NCBI GenBank assembly: GCA_002914845.1
Contig: JXTC01000246.1
Location: forward strand, 47,761 to 111,760
Direction of reading: 5' to 3'
Length of the DNA stretch: 64,000 nucleotides
Source: Trema orientale
Lineage: Eukaryota; Streptophyta; Magnoliopsida; Rosales; Cannabaceae
A program made the translations under genes and the position numbers. Below are positions 15,820 through 27,623 of this stretch, piece by piece (the stretch's first letter is position 1; every line of letters starts with the position of its first letter). The notes beneath the pieces are model-generated. The model was not told where the DNA came from. It was given only the letters and a program-made list of their open reading frames with translations, and did not search any database.

Positions 15820-18415
15820 TAGCATTTCTAAGATGACCTCTTAGGACCACCTTTTTCTGAGGACTAGTAATTTTTTGATAATCAATAGTTATAAAAATAA
15901 GAACAATTAGTCATTTTACCCCTCAACGTTTATAGTCAATATGAATTTGTATTCAAATGACTCCTAAATGACAAAATTATTCTTCTTTTGTCTCATTATT
16001 TTTGATTTTATATTTAAGTACCCTTTAAATAACAAAATTATTCTTCTTTTGTATTTTCAACTCTAACAACGTTAGGAAACTACTATTAGGGATATTTACA
16101 CCCAAGGGGTCCCTTTGCACTTTATAATGATAAAAAGGACTAATCTAAAAGTTTTATCAAAATTAATTCCTATTGGCACGTGGCTGTTATAAAATTATTT
16201 AAATACACATTTTTTTCTACCAAATCCCAAACACTCTTTTCTCTAACTAACCTCGTTCAAGAAAAAGACAAGGTGAGACAAAGAAACGCAGGACACTCAG
16301 ACAAATGGTCGTGAAGTCTTTACCATGAAGGTGGTCTCGCCATATTCTCCGACAAAGGTGATCTCTCGCCATATTTTCTGACTAATTCGATTTCACCATA
16401 TTCTCCGACGAAGGCGATCAGAAATTTTTCGACCCTTAGTCGAATTTTTAGATTTATTTCGACCCTTAGTCGAAATTTTTCGACTTCGTTTTCGACTGAG
16501 GTCGTTTTTGTTTGACCGTAGTTGAGAACACAAATATAAATATGGACTTCTCAGTATAGATTTCGACGGGAGTCGAATACCCAAACAGAACACATTTCCA
16601 GTATTCTTCTCAACTACAGTCGAGAGTTTTCGACCCGCATCGAGTCATCATCTTCAACCCTTGATTCTCGTGTAATTTCACAGAGAGGAAATGCATATTT
16701 TATGTTAATGGAAACCCAAAATCCATAGCAATTTCAACATCAATTTCATTCAAAAATAATTCACTAACAATTCATTCACTAAAAATTCAAAGGCAAATCA
16801 TTATTATCTCATATCCAAATCCAGATGTAAAAGTTTGTGTAATTCAATTTAATAACACTTTTTCAACTACATAATAGTAGAATGAAGAAGGAATATATTT
16901 CAGATTATGAGTCTAGAAATCCATGGGTATAAAAGTCACAGAGCTCTAAAGCTAGAAGAAAGCAAAAATTATAGATTGTTTTTCTTTTTAGAATGAAATT
17001 GGAGAAAGTTTGAGTTGTAAAAAACGAAAAACTGCCTGAGATATTCAAGCATGTGGAAATCGTAACTGAAAGAATCAGTGTAGGAAGAAAGGGCATTTTT
17101 TTCCTTTTCAAAAAATTTCGTCAATAGAATTCCTTTTTTTGTAAATGAATCACAGAGTGTCCCATTTTTCATCATATCCTTTAAAATAGGGCTAGTATTG
17201 ATAGCGTCCCAAACTATTATTGGACAATGACCATATAGTCATTTCACTTATTAAAGAGCTAAATAAATATCTTTTAGAAATGTTTTCTTTCTATTGGACA
17301 TTTCCTTTTATGACTAATCTAAATGAAAAAGAGGTCCAAAAAAAAACATTTGTAAATATATATATATTTATATAAAAAATAAGAAATAGACGTAATAAAG
17401 TAATTTTTGCATTAATTTATTAGTGTTAAATTATTTTAGAAGTCATGTAAAAAAAACCTGCAAAAATTCATATTCAAAAAACTCTCTAGAAAGTGAAATA
17501 ACTATCTGATCCTTGCCCACTAAGTCTTCTAACAGTGTTAGTATTACAGGACAAAAGAGAAACTCTTTTCCCATTTAGGAACACTTGAATATAAAATAAA
17601 ATAATGATTTGACAAGTTCACGTTGAGTGTAAAAAATAGGGGATAAAAGGAAAAATTATTCTTTTTTTATATAATTAAATAGAAGAAATAAAATAAAAAC
17701 ATTTTTTTAAACATCATTAAATATAACTAAAAAGAGGTGTATTTTTTTTTTCTTAGATGTAAATTCATATCCAAAACAAAACTATACTAAAACTGCTACA
17801 AAAAACTAAGTCTAATACAATAAATATATCAAATTTGAGTAAAAAATACTGTATTATGCCTTTATGGTTTGTTTTTGTTTATTTGTGTGTATATATGTGC
17901 ATATATTTAATCACATAAAAAGAATGTTATATTACATTTTTCATTTATTTTATTTATTTAATCATAAAAAACTAGTTATTTGAAAATGCTCAACAAAAAA
18001 GAAATATAGCAAGAGCATCTATAGTTTAGGTCTGTAAAGTATTAAAATGACTATTTGGTCATTATCCGCTCACAGTTTTCTAACCATGTTAGAGTTGATA
18101 GGACAAAAGAAGAACTAATTTGTCATTTTATGAGGTACTTGAATACTAATTTAAGTCAAAAGTGAAGTGATAAAAGAAAAATAACTTTGCCATTCAGGGG
18201 ACATTTGAATAAAAAGTCAAAAGTGATAGAGCAAATTCATACTAATAACAAATGCAAATTCATACTAATAACATATGTTAAAAGGCAAAATGACTAATTA
18301 TTCTAATGATTACCAATTATATGCAAAATAATTAACCGTCATTATTGAAAGGACTAGTTTTAAAAGTTCATATTAATAAGTGGTCTAAAATGGGCTCAAA
18401 ACACTCTTATAACAT
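15820..18415. mobile_element. Large inverted-repeat element, MULE-like
   Basis: The left segment (~15890-16085, with CAAAATTATTCTTCTTTTGT and CAACTCTAACAACGTTAGGAAAC) matches, on the minus strand, the right segment at ~18075-18310. A further diverged copy of the right arm lies at ~17460-17620. The ~2.6 kb unit therefore has ~200-bp inverted arms, as in Mutator-like elements. Its core (16.27-16.65 kb) has tandem TTTCGACCCTTAGTCGAAA-type palindromes and no transposase, so it would be non-autonomous. Exact ends and target duplications are uncertain. Confidence 0.5.
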
Positions 18416-18416
18416 A

Positions 18417-18785
18417 TTTAGTTTGGTGGAATGAACTTATGAATGGAATCGTCATTCATATTCCATTGTTTGCTTTGATATTGATCAAAGGAATAAAAAT
18501 TCCTATGGAATCAAAGTTCTATTATTTGATAGAATTGTAATTCCATCGTAAAAAATTATGGAATCATCATTCCACTATTTTATCCGTATTTTGAAAACAT
18601 TATTTTTCCTTTTTGCCCTACTAAAATATCTAAAAGAAAGGACATTCTGGTCAATATATTACTTATTCCATTCCATTCTACTAAATCAACTAAACAATAC
18701 AATATTATTTTTATTCCTATTCTAATTTTATTTTATTACAATTCTCATTACTATTTTTATTCCATTCCACCAATCAAACATGACC
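18417..18785. mobile_element. MITE-like element with TTTGGTGGAATG ends
   Basis: The left end GTTTGGTGGAATGAA and the right end, read on the minus strand as GTTTGATTGGTGGAATGGAATA, are inverted. The ~370-bp interior is non-coding and rich in GGAAT/ATTCC. Decayed, family unassigned. Confidence 0.55.
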
Positions 18786-19317
18786 TTAGTCTTTCTTGTA
18801 ATACAATTATTCGATGAGCATTTACAACTTGCTTAGCAATATAATACAATGTTTCTTTTTAGATAAGAGTTTTATAACAACCTAAATTCCCTTTTTAATA
18901 TATATATATATATAATTAGGTGGGCGATAAACTCAATAACTCAATATTAGAAATAAATATGGTTACCAATGAGACTAAGTCTATAACTTTGTTAATCATT
19001 TGAGTTTCTTAAAAAATATAATAATAATAACAATAATAAGAAACAAAAATAAAATAAAATAAAATAAGAAAAAGAAATAAGTGACTATTAGAGATACACT
19101 CTACACCCATATTTTTGGGTGATTATAGGATGATAATTTAATTTCTTGATATTTAAAAAAAAAACACTAAAGTGATTACCACTAGAGTTAAATTCGAGAG
19201 GCGATTCCTTTTTATGATTATTATTTATCAGTTGGATTTTTTATTTTCGAATAAAAAGAAAGAATATTGATTTATTCATCCATGCCCAAAAACATAGGCA
19301 TGACCTAATTTTAAAGT

Positions 19318-19860
19318 AGGGCTAAATATAGTAATGATCCCTAAATTATACTCATTATATCACTTGGCTTTCTGAATTTTCAACTTATATAGTAGTGACC
19401 CCTGAATTATGCAATTGTTACAATATTAGCCATTTTCTCATAAAACTGTTAGTTTTTTAACAGAAAATAGTCATGAACAAAGCCTATAATTGGGCATTAT
19501 TTACTTCTATGAGTTATAATCTCGTTTTCAGTCATAATTAATAAATTGTGCACTTTGCACAAGATTCATTTCTATTATAAATTTAACAGTTTGTAAAAAA
19601 AAATGTCATTGTTGCAATAATAGTATAAGTCTCAATAATTTAATGTGTAAGTTAAAAATTTAGAATCTCATTATTGACCACAGTTACCAAACTGTATACT
19701 CTGTAATGACTTATTTCTATTAAATATTTAACAGCTTGTGACAAATAATTATTATTGTAATAATTACATAATTTATAAACTATTATTATGTAAGTTAAAA
19801 ATTCAGAGGGCAAAGTGGTACTACAAGCATAATTCAGGGGTGTATTAATATCATTAACTC
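19318..19860. mobile_element. Foldback MITE with ~75-bp arms
   Basis: The left arm (GCTAAATATAGTAATGATCC to TTTTCAACTTATATA) and the right arm (minus strand: GTTAATGATATTAATACACC to TTTTTAACTTACATA) are clearly inverted copies, with CCTGAATTATG shared. About 540 bp with no coding capacity. Internal sub-repeats (CAGTTTGTGACAAATAATTATT-like) suggest further inner palindromy. Confidence 0.65.
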
Positions 19861-21790
19861 TTTAAAGTATGCACATAAGAAAAACCACATTCATATTTTC
19901 TTTTCACGAAACGTATGATTTTAGTAAAAATAGCTGGAATTATATTTAATTTCATTCATTAAGAAATTAAGACTAAGTCTTTTTGCATTCAAGTTCTACC
20001 TTTTTTATGTAGCAACAACACTCTATTAAAATGATATATACATTAAGACCTAAAAAGTCATTTTAACAATAAAATTCACATCACACTACTTTCATTCTTA
20101 ATTCAAATTTAGCAATATAAGCTACAATATTAATTGCAATTTTTTTAATAACAAAAGTGTTATAAGAGAAAATAGTAGTTGCTTTTCATTAGGTAATTCA
20201 CACCTTATTGTTATGATTGGAATCTAGGACCTATTTAACAAAATTAACTTATTAAGTGTTTATCGTGATTTATATTAGTTATTCAATGGTAGTTAATTTT
20301 TTAACGTATAGAAAACTAATTTTTATGTTTTACACAATGTTTGGTAGGAATTTATTGGTGGAAAGATTTTGATGATGAAAGTTACAATGGAAGAAAATGG
20401 AATTTCTGGGAGTCCGTACAATTATAAGCCGTTACCCATCCAAGGTTTAGAGCAAAGAATCATAACATAGTATCCAACACTTCCAAGGTATGAAATTACT
20501 ATTTTGCCCTCAATTGTCACTTATCCCTTAATCTTATATAAGGGTATATAGTAAAATAAAGTTACATATAAACACAATTTTCTTCCCATTTTTCCTTTAT
20601 CTTCTACCAAACTCTGAGATTTCTTTTAATTAATTATTCTTTTGCTGAAAAATATAAAAAGTTGACTGGAGGACAACTTCTTTGATGGCATTGCCTATTC
20701 AGCTATCCACTATAAATTAACAAACTCGGCATAGTCTTCCAATTTTTAATGAAGTAGCAGGCCAAAGCCACATACATTAACACAACTAAAAACCTTAGTG
20801 GAGGGCCACTATGACAAGCAATTGACTTTATTGTCTTTATAAATATATAATAGAATAAATAAATAAATAAACAAAAAAACCAAATCACTTATCTCCCTCC
20901 AACTCCAACCTCCAAACAACTACTCTTATACCACCAAAAGACATCAAATTACTTTTTCGAGAACTTACAGAAGAAAATTCTTTTAAACATGCCCTTTACA
21001 CAGTCAACGTCAAAACAAACCTCTAACAATTCATTTGATTAAAATAGTAAGTAGAAAACTTTTTTGGAGATTAGATGAGCATACAAAAAAATTACAAAGA
21101 ATTCCTTTGAGAATTTCAACTACACTTTCTGTTTTATCTCTTAAGAAGCTTAAACAAGACAATAAGAATTATGCATGTAAATATAGTATGATATAATAAG
21201 TAAGGATGTAGTCCAATCGAAACAGTTAAGTTCAACACAAAATTAGTAACACATAATAGCTTATAACTAATAGAAAAATGATATCATATATGCATATAAG
21301 ATTATACAGAATTAAACTAACTTAATTTGTAATATGACATAATGATACGTAGATGTCACTAAGTTTATTTGAAGATTTACGTGAAATGGGACACTCACAC
21401 ATCATGATACTTTCATAACAGCTAAAGGGTGAAAAGTAAGAGGAAGTTGGTTTAGATATTGCAAGGAAGAGAAAAGGCCGAGCAGGTAAAGCGGTTGGAG
21501 AAGTTGATCAGATTTAGTGGGAAAAAAAATAAAAATAAAAATAAAAAAGAAAGAGAAATTTTGGAGGGAGTGGCTTGCATTTCGCAATAGCAAAGAAGAT
21601 AATAGTTAACCATGTCAGACCTCGTCAACACCAATGAAATAACAAACAAAGATCACATTTGATTTTGTCTAATTATTATTATCATTATTGTTAAAAAAGT
21701 TTTTTTTTTTTTTAATTCTCTAAAATTAGTCATGTCTACCTCGTTGTCCGTACTGGGTTGGCCGCAATTTCACAGATTAATCCGGGGAAT
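19861..21790. other. Spacer upstream of the first Sec14 gene
   Basis: No gene or RNA is recognised over ~1.9 kb; AT-rich with scattered low-complexity stretches. The right end should contain distal promoter sequence of the plus-strand gene that begins near 21.8-22.2 kb. Confidence 0.45.
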
Positions 21791-22245
21791 ATATAATCTC
21801 TCTACCTCTTTCTCTCTTGATTCTCCTACATTCTTGTCAAAAGGTACTCTCTCCGGAAAAAAAAAAAACCACATCTTAGATTTTTACTTTTTTTTCGATT
21901 GTGTTTATGAATATTCTTCAACTTTTTGATTCTCCATAGCTAGCAAATTTGAGTTTTGGCTTCTGGGTTGTGCACACTTTGTTATTACTCAGTGCATTTC
22001 TTTTTTCATTTTTGAGTTGTTTCTTTTTTTTTCCTCATATCTTGCATGGTTTTTGGTAATCTAACATGTTCTTGTTCTCTTGTTTGGTGTATCGTTTTAG
22101 GTGTAGGCATATCCTTTTGAGGGCTCTAGTTTGAGCATTTTTGTATTTCATGAGTGCTTGAGATATTTTCTCCTGCGCCCCTTTTTTGGCTGTCTCAAAA
22201 TCGATTGAGCAACCCTTTTGAAGAAAATTAATCATGTGTGATACC
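21791..22245 (+). promoter_or_regulatory. Probable leader and proximal promoter of the plus-strand Sec14-nodulin gene
   Basis: A pyrimidine-rich CTCTCTACCTCTTTCTCTCT tract at about 21798 and a following CTCTCTCCGG resemble a transcription leader. An acceptor-like TCGTTTTAG|G near 22100 could mark a leader intron. The start codon at 22246 has a second in-frame ATG 12 bp upstream (22234), preceded by an in-frame stop. Confidence 0.35.
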
Positions 22246-25200
22246 ATGTCTGGACCACTTGACCGGCACACTAAATCAGGTATGCTTATGAGAATGACAC
22301 AATTATGTTGATTTGTTTTTGTGTTTATTTTTCCTGAATCCTGAATCTTTGTTATGACTGTTCTCATATGTGATAAAGGTTCTAAGTTGATTGTTCTGTA
22401 ACGTGATGTAGCTTTTAAATTAATTTAGCAGGAAAATGGTATTGAAATTCCCTTGATTTTAAGATCATTAAGATTCTGTTCTCTCTATAGCTCAATCCTT
22501 GAAAAAGCTGAAAATGTTATATTATTGCACTCTCTCTTTCCCCTCTTATGAGATATTATGCAACCAGAACATGTCATTCTTTGGTACTGTATGTACATGA
22601 AAATAGACATCTGTTGATTCTAAAAGGAAAATAGGTTCACATATGTCCAATGCCTTTTAATTTCTCTTCCTAGTAGGCATAATTATCAAGGACAAGCAAT
22701 CTTGGAAAGCATGTCGCCGTGTAATGTTACTTTTGTTTCCATGGCTTGAAAATTTTGATCTTCTCTTGCTTTGATAAAAACTTTCCATTATGTTTCTTAT
22801 TTTCTAGTTTATTGAAGGATATGTATGTGTCCTACGAGTATTTTTTTGCTCCTTAGTCTTTAGAGAAAGTCTTTAGTATTTTGTCTAAGATTGTGCATAG
22901 AAAGTGAAGTTATTTTCATTTATAATCTGCAGTTATGGAAGAAAACTCCGAGGATGAGAAGAAGACGAGACTCGGATCTCTCAAGAAGAAGGCAATCAAT
23001 GCCTCCACCAAGTTTAGGAATTCATTGACAAAGAGAGGAAGAAGGAACAGCAGGGTTATGTCTGTCTCCTTTGAGGATGACATTGATGCTGAGGAGTTAC
23101 AGGCCGTGGATGCATTTCGCCAAGCACTTATCTTGGAAGAGCTACTGCCCTCAAAACATGATGATCATCACATGATGCTGAGGTCATATTTCCTCTCTTT
23201 TTTTCCTTTTTTTTTTTTTTTCTGTCACAATTCATATGAGAATTTCAATAGAAATGTAAATGATTGGCAATCAATCTGATGTTTTCGGATTGATGGTGCA
23301 GATTCTTAAGGGCCAGGAAATTTGACATTGAGAAGACAAAGCAAATGTGGACTGATATGCTGCAGTGGAGGAAGGAATTTGGTGCTGACACTATCATGGA
23401 GGTATTCTATAATTCTTCAATCGTAACTCAACATTTTGTTTAAGGATCCCTTTATGGATATTGTCTTTGATTCTGAACTTTCTTCCTCTGCTTATTTTTG
23501 TCAAAGGAATTCGAGTTCAAGGAAATAGATGAAGTCCTAAAATACTATCCACAAGGACATCATGGAGTTGATAAGGATGGAAGGCCCGTTTACATTGAAA
23601 GACTTGGTCAAGTTGATTCTAACAAGCTTATGCAAGTCACAACAATGGACCGATACGTGAAGTACCACGTAAGAGAATTCGAGCGAACCTTTGTTGTCAA
23701 GTTCCCTGCATGTTCTATAGCAGCAAAGAAGCATATTGATCAGAGCACTACTATTTTAGACGTGCAAGGAGTGGTATGCCATTATTTTTGCTTTCTCACT
23801 TTATGTCCAATAACAAAGTACCTATGATCTCAACATCATTAAAATGAAATAAACTTTTGTAGTATACTGTTTTAACAATCTTATGATAACAGTGGATAAG
23901 CTCCACATAGGAAAAGATGATATTTACTTTATACAAACTTGCCAGATGATTTTATTTACTTAATATTTCGATCCATTTTGATTTTAGGAGAGGTTATAGT
24001 TTGCTCAGTTACTAATTGACTTGTCCTTTTTCAGGGCCTTAAAAATTTCAACAAAGCTGCAAGGGATCTTATCCAGCGCCTTCAGAAGATTGATGGTGAC
24101 AATTATCCTGAGGTACTCCTTTTCACTCTGTTACTTGAAGTTTATGTCTGCATAGTTTCCGACATTTTTTCGTATTTCCATGCTGCTTATGAATGAATTC
24201 TTGTTTTGTAACAGACCCTGAACCGCATGTTCATCATTAATGCCGGTTCTGGATTCAGGCTATTGTGGAACACTGTCAAATCATTCCTAGACCCCAAGAC
24301 CACTGCAAAAATCCATGTAAGAATCTTCTATCCTCTCATCTTAAACTTATGGTGATTTCGATGTAGTTTTGAAGCTAAATGAGTTGATATTATATGAACC
24401 AGGTTCTTGGTAACAAATACCAGAGCAAGTTGCTTGAAATAATTGATGCCAAGTAAGTTTCCTGGCAGAGAATATTTGTGTTCCTCATTTTGCTTTCTCA
24501 TCTTCCTATAGGTGTCCTAGTCTTTCTAGCTTATGCTAAAGCCCAGTTTCAATATGCTGTTTAAAGATATGTTGTCTATTCAAACCTCTCTTACATCACA
24601 TTGTTGTTCTGTGACTCAACCAGTGAACTGCCAGAGTTTTTGGGTGGTACTTGCACTTGTGCAGACAAGGGCGGCTGCATGCGCTCTGACAAGGGTCCAT
24701 GGAATGATCCAGAAATACTTAAGGTGATCTACTACTAATTATCTTTTTGTTGAATTTGTAGTATCATGAGATATTGAATTAGAAGATAAAGGGATTTGTT
24801 TACTTTGATGAATCAGATGGTTCAAAATGGTGAAGGCAAATGCACTGGAAGAGCATTATCAGGCATTGAGGAGAAGACAATCTCTGAGGATGAAAAGGCA
24901 TGCTCAAAGGTACCTTAGTCCTTTGGCATAATTTTTCCTTCACTATAATTGGTTGTTTTGTCTCTTTTTCATATTCATCATTTTTCTTTCATTTTGGTTT
25001 TGACAAAATGTGAAGAGATGCAACTCTTTCAACTCGGAAACAATTCCAGACGCTACCGATTTGCAGTGTCTCTCTTCAAGACTTGCAAGGGAGTTTTTGG
25101 AGCATCCAACACTCTCTCCTGTTCCCGAAGTAAGTTCTCTATAAACTTTCAATAAAAATTTCCAGTTTCTCACTGATTTAGAAGAGTTGTATAATACATT

Positions 25201-26684
25201 GTTTGTTTGTCTGTCTTTGCTTAACATCATAATCTTGATCTGGAATTTTTGGCAACTCATTAGAAGGGAGAGTGATGCCCAATAGGAAAGGATTAATTTA
25301 GGAATCTATATTGCAATTATTATTGATTAGATTTTATTACCTACTAGGTTATTTTTAACTTTGAGTAACTTGATTTGAGTTTGCTGTTTCTATCGGTTTT
25401 TAGAATTTGTTTAGTTTCCTAATTTGAGTCCAATTGTCTGTAGCTATGTTATTGTTTTTCAGACTATGAATGAATATTGAATAAATTTCCGAGTTTTCTT
25501 TCTCTTATCTCTTATCTGTTCTTGGTTCTCTTCTACCCGTTCTATCTAAATTCTTCCTCTATTTCTTTATCTTTTCCCTATGAATTCTTAGCTTTTAGAG
25601 GAAAAATCTTTCATTTTCACGAGATCCCTTTAGTTGATGACTATTTTCTACACCTTGCCTTTTACTTTGCTATGCTTCTTCTCATCAAAAGCATTTGCAG
25701 GCTGCTGTAGTAACCAAAGTCTACAAGTACGACAACTTCGTCCCTATGGTTGACAAGGTTGTGGATGCATCTTGGCCTAAAGCAGTTAATAAAGATAAAT
25801 TTGCCCATAATAAAGGTACAATGACCTTCTCAACACAATTTCTCTTCAAAGAACAGTGAAAAATACTTGGAAACCATATGATTTTAACACTAAACAATAC
25901 TTCTTTTCCCTCTAAAGCAGCAGATGTTTTCACTGTAACCAATGCCTGCAAGACTCCCGAAGGCCTAAGCAATCAGCTGTTTTCCGGGATCATGGCCTTT
26001 GTGATGGGGATCGTCACTGTGATCCGCTTGACACGAAACATGCCGAGGAAAATAACTGAAGTGGCCGTCTATGGCAGCCCTGTTTACTACAATGAGATGA
26101 CCATGATCAAAAACCACCAGTTGCCTGCGCCGGCTCCCATCTCCAACGCCGAGTACATGACCATGATGAAGCGCATGGCTGAACTGGAAGAGAAAGTCAG
26201 TGTTCTCAGCATGAAACCAGTGGTCATGCCGCTCGAGAAAGAGGAAATGCTGAACGCAGCTATCAACCGAGTCAGTGCCCTTGAACAAGAGCTATCAGCA
26301 GCCAAGAAGGTATAGGCGCCAACTTTATTTTCTTGAATTTTTGCTTCCAAAGTGAAAATTAAAACACTTGTGCTATTTATGAAAATTATAGTGTGTGAAC
26401 TGATATTGCTAAGTACAAAACCCTCATGTGTAATTGTGCTGACTGAATTTGTCCTTTTTTCTTTTCGGTTTGGTCTAGGCACTTGATGATTCTCTGGTTC
26501 GACAAGAGGAGCTTGTCTCCTACATTGAAAAGAAAAAGAAGAAGAAGAAGAAGTTTGTAAGTGGCTAAAAATATTCTAATAACTTTTCCAAGTTCTAATT
26601 ATGTGTAGTTTAGGCTATTAACTAAGGAGTTCTCACCCTCTTCAGTTCTTTGGATTTTGATTGCAGAACCCATTTTGCTGGTGA
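22246..26684 (+). CDS. Sec14-like phosphatidylinositol/phosphatidylcholine transfer protein with nodulin domain (SFH type)
   Basis: Binds and exchanges phosphatidylinositol and phosphatidylcholine and so promotes phosphoinositide synthesis at membranes (family knowledge). Exons: 22246-22279, 22933-23182, 23302-23401, 23507-23773, 24035-24112, 24215-24316, 24403-24452, 24624-24723, 24817-24909, 25016-25129, 25701-25815, 25921-26309, 26479-26556, 26667-26684. These total 1788 nt, 595 aa, all in phase. It starts MSGPLDR as in the family. The CRAL-TRIO N region ([14 protein letters not shown], ~90-110) is followed by the Sec14 lipid-binding domain (~130-300: [43 protein letters not shown]). The nodulin-like tail has a hydrophobic stretch at ~454-471, a coiled coil ([12 protein letters not shown], ~510-575), a lysine run and the terminal NPFCW that requires the last 18-nt exon. 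Relative to its neighbour it lacks ~18 residues after MSGPLDR. Appears intact. Confidence 0.95.
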
Positions 26685-27623
26685 TTGATATATATTTTCG
26701 ACGCAATTATCTCATGCAGCAGAAAAATCAGATCTTGAAACGTTTTATGAAGTTGGTGGCGATGTTGATCTTCAGCCCCACTAATGGTTTTTCAAATGCA
26801 TAAGTCTGAATTTGCCTTTGTTTAATTCTCAAGCCAAATCTTCTGTACATTATTACTATAATTAACAGTGTGCCGTGCCTCTACAATTTATGTATATTTT
26901 TTAGTTATAACTTATATAGGCACCATTATGGTTTTATCAACATTTTAAACGGTCCAAAAAACAAAAAAACAAAAATTTTTAATCGCCTTTAATACCACAT
27001 CTATCTTTAATAAGGATATAAATTTGCAATAAAAATCTAAATCTGAAGGTATACTAGGAATGCAAGAGCAATTGTGCCCAAAAAAAAAAAAAAAAAAAAA
27101 GAACGTACAATTTGCAACTTAACACCCCCCTTGCCGAACCACCCCCCTTCCCTTTTTTCCCTATAAATGTTTAAGTGTTTGTCATTAACTGAGGAGTAAA
27201 AAGAGAAAAGAACCTGCCTTGAAGATGTACAATTCTTTCATTTCAGTTTCTCCAAGTTGAAGTACGATTTCATAATTCCAATTTTGAAATAAATGTATCC
27301 AAAATCTTTTCATGAAAACATAACTTGAGCTCATTGGTAGAATTTTTCTTATCGAGTCCATTCTTTAAAAATATTAAAGGGCAAAGGGAAAGATAATGCG
27401 AAGCAAACTGCACAAATCCTTCGAGAACAAAGGAACCCCATGCACATTCCTCAAACAAGGTCAGGAGTCCTTCTCATCGGATATTTGGATAAAAAGAACA
27501 CATCATTTAATATTGGTGTTATTGTTGTAAAGTAAAAGTATGTCAAAACACTCATTAAAAACTGACATTAAAGAAACAGCGCCAGAGATCCTTCTTGTAG
27601 CCTCTCTTCATCAGTAAATCACT
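26685..27623. other. Convergent intergenic region of the two Sec14 genes
   Basis: About 0.94 kb holding both 3' untranslated regions. An AT-rich part near 26860-27060 and a run of ~20 A (27078-27100) are seen. No gene, RNA or transposon structure is recognised between the two stop codons. Confidence 0.6.

Noticed and set aside
16393-16593. Minus-strand Lys/Ser/Arg-rich open frame
   Set aside because: It arises from TTTCGAC palindromic repeats in the core of a foldback element.
25965-26482. Two minus-strand open frames opposite the last large exon of the plus-strand Sec14 gene
   Set aside because: They are antisense shadows of a conserved exon with clear family similarity on the plus strand.
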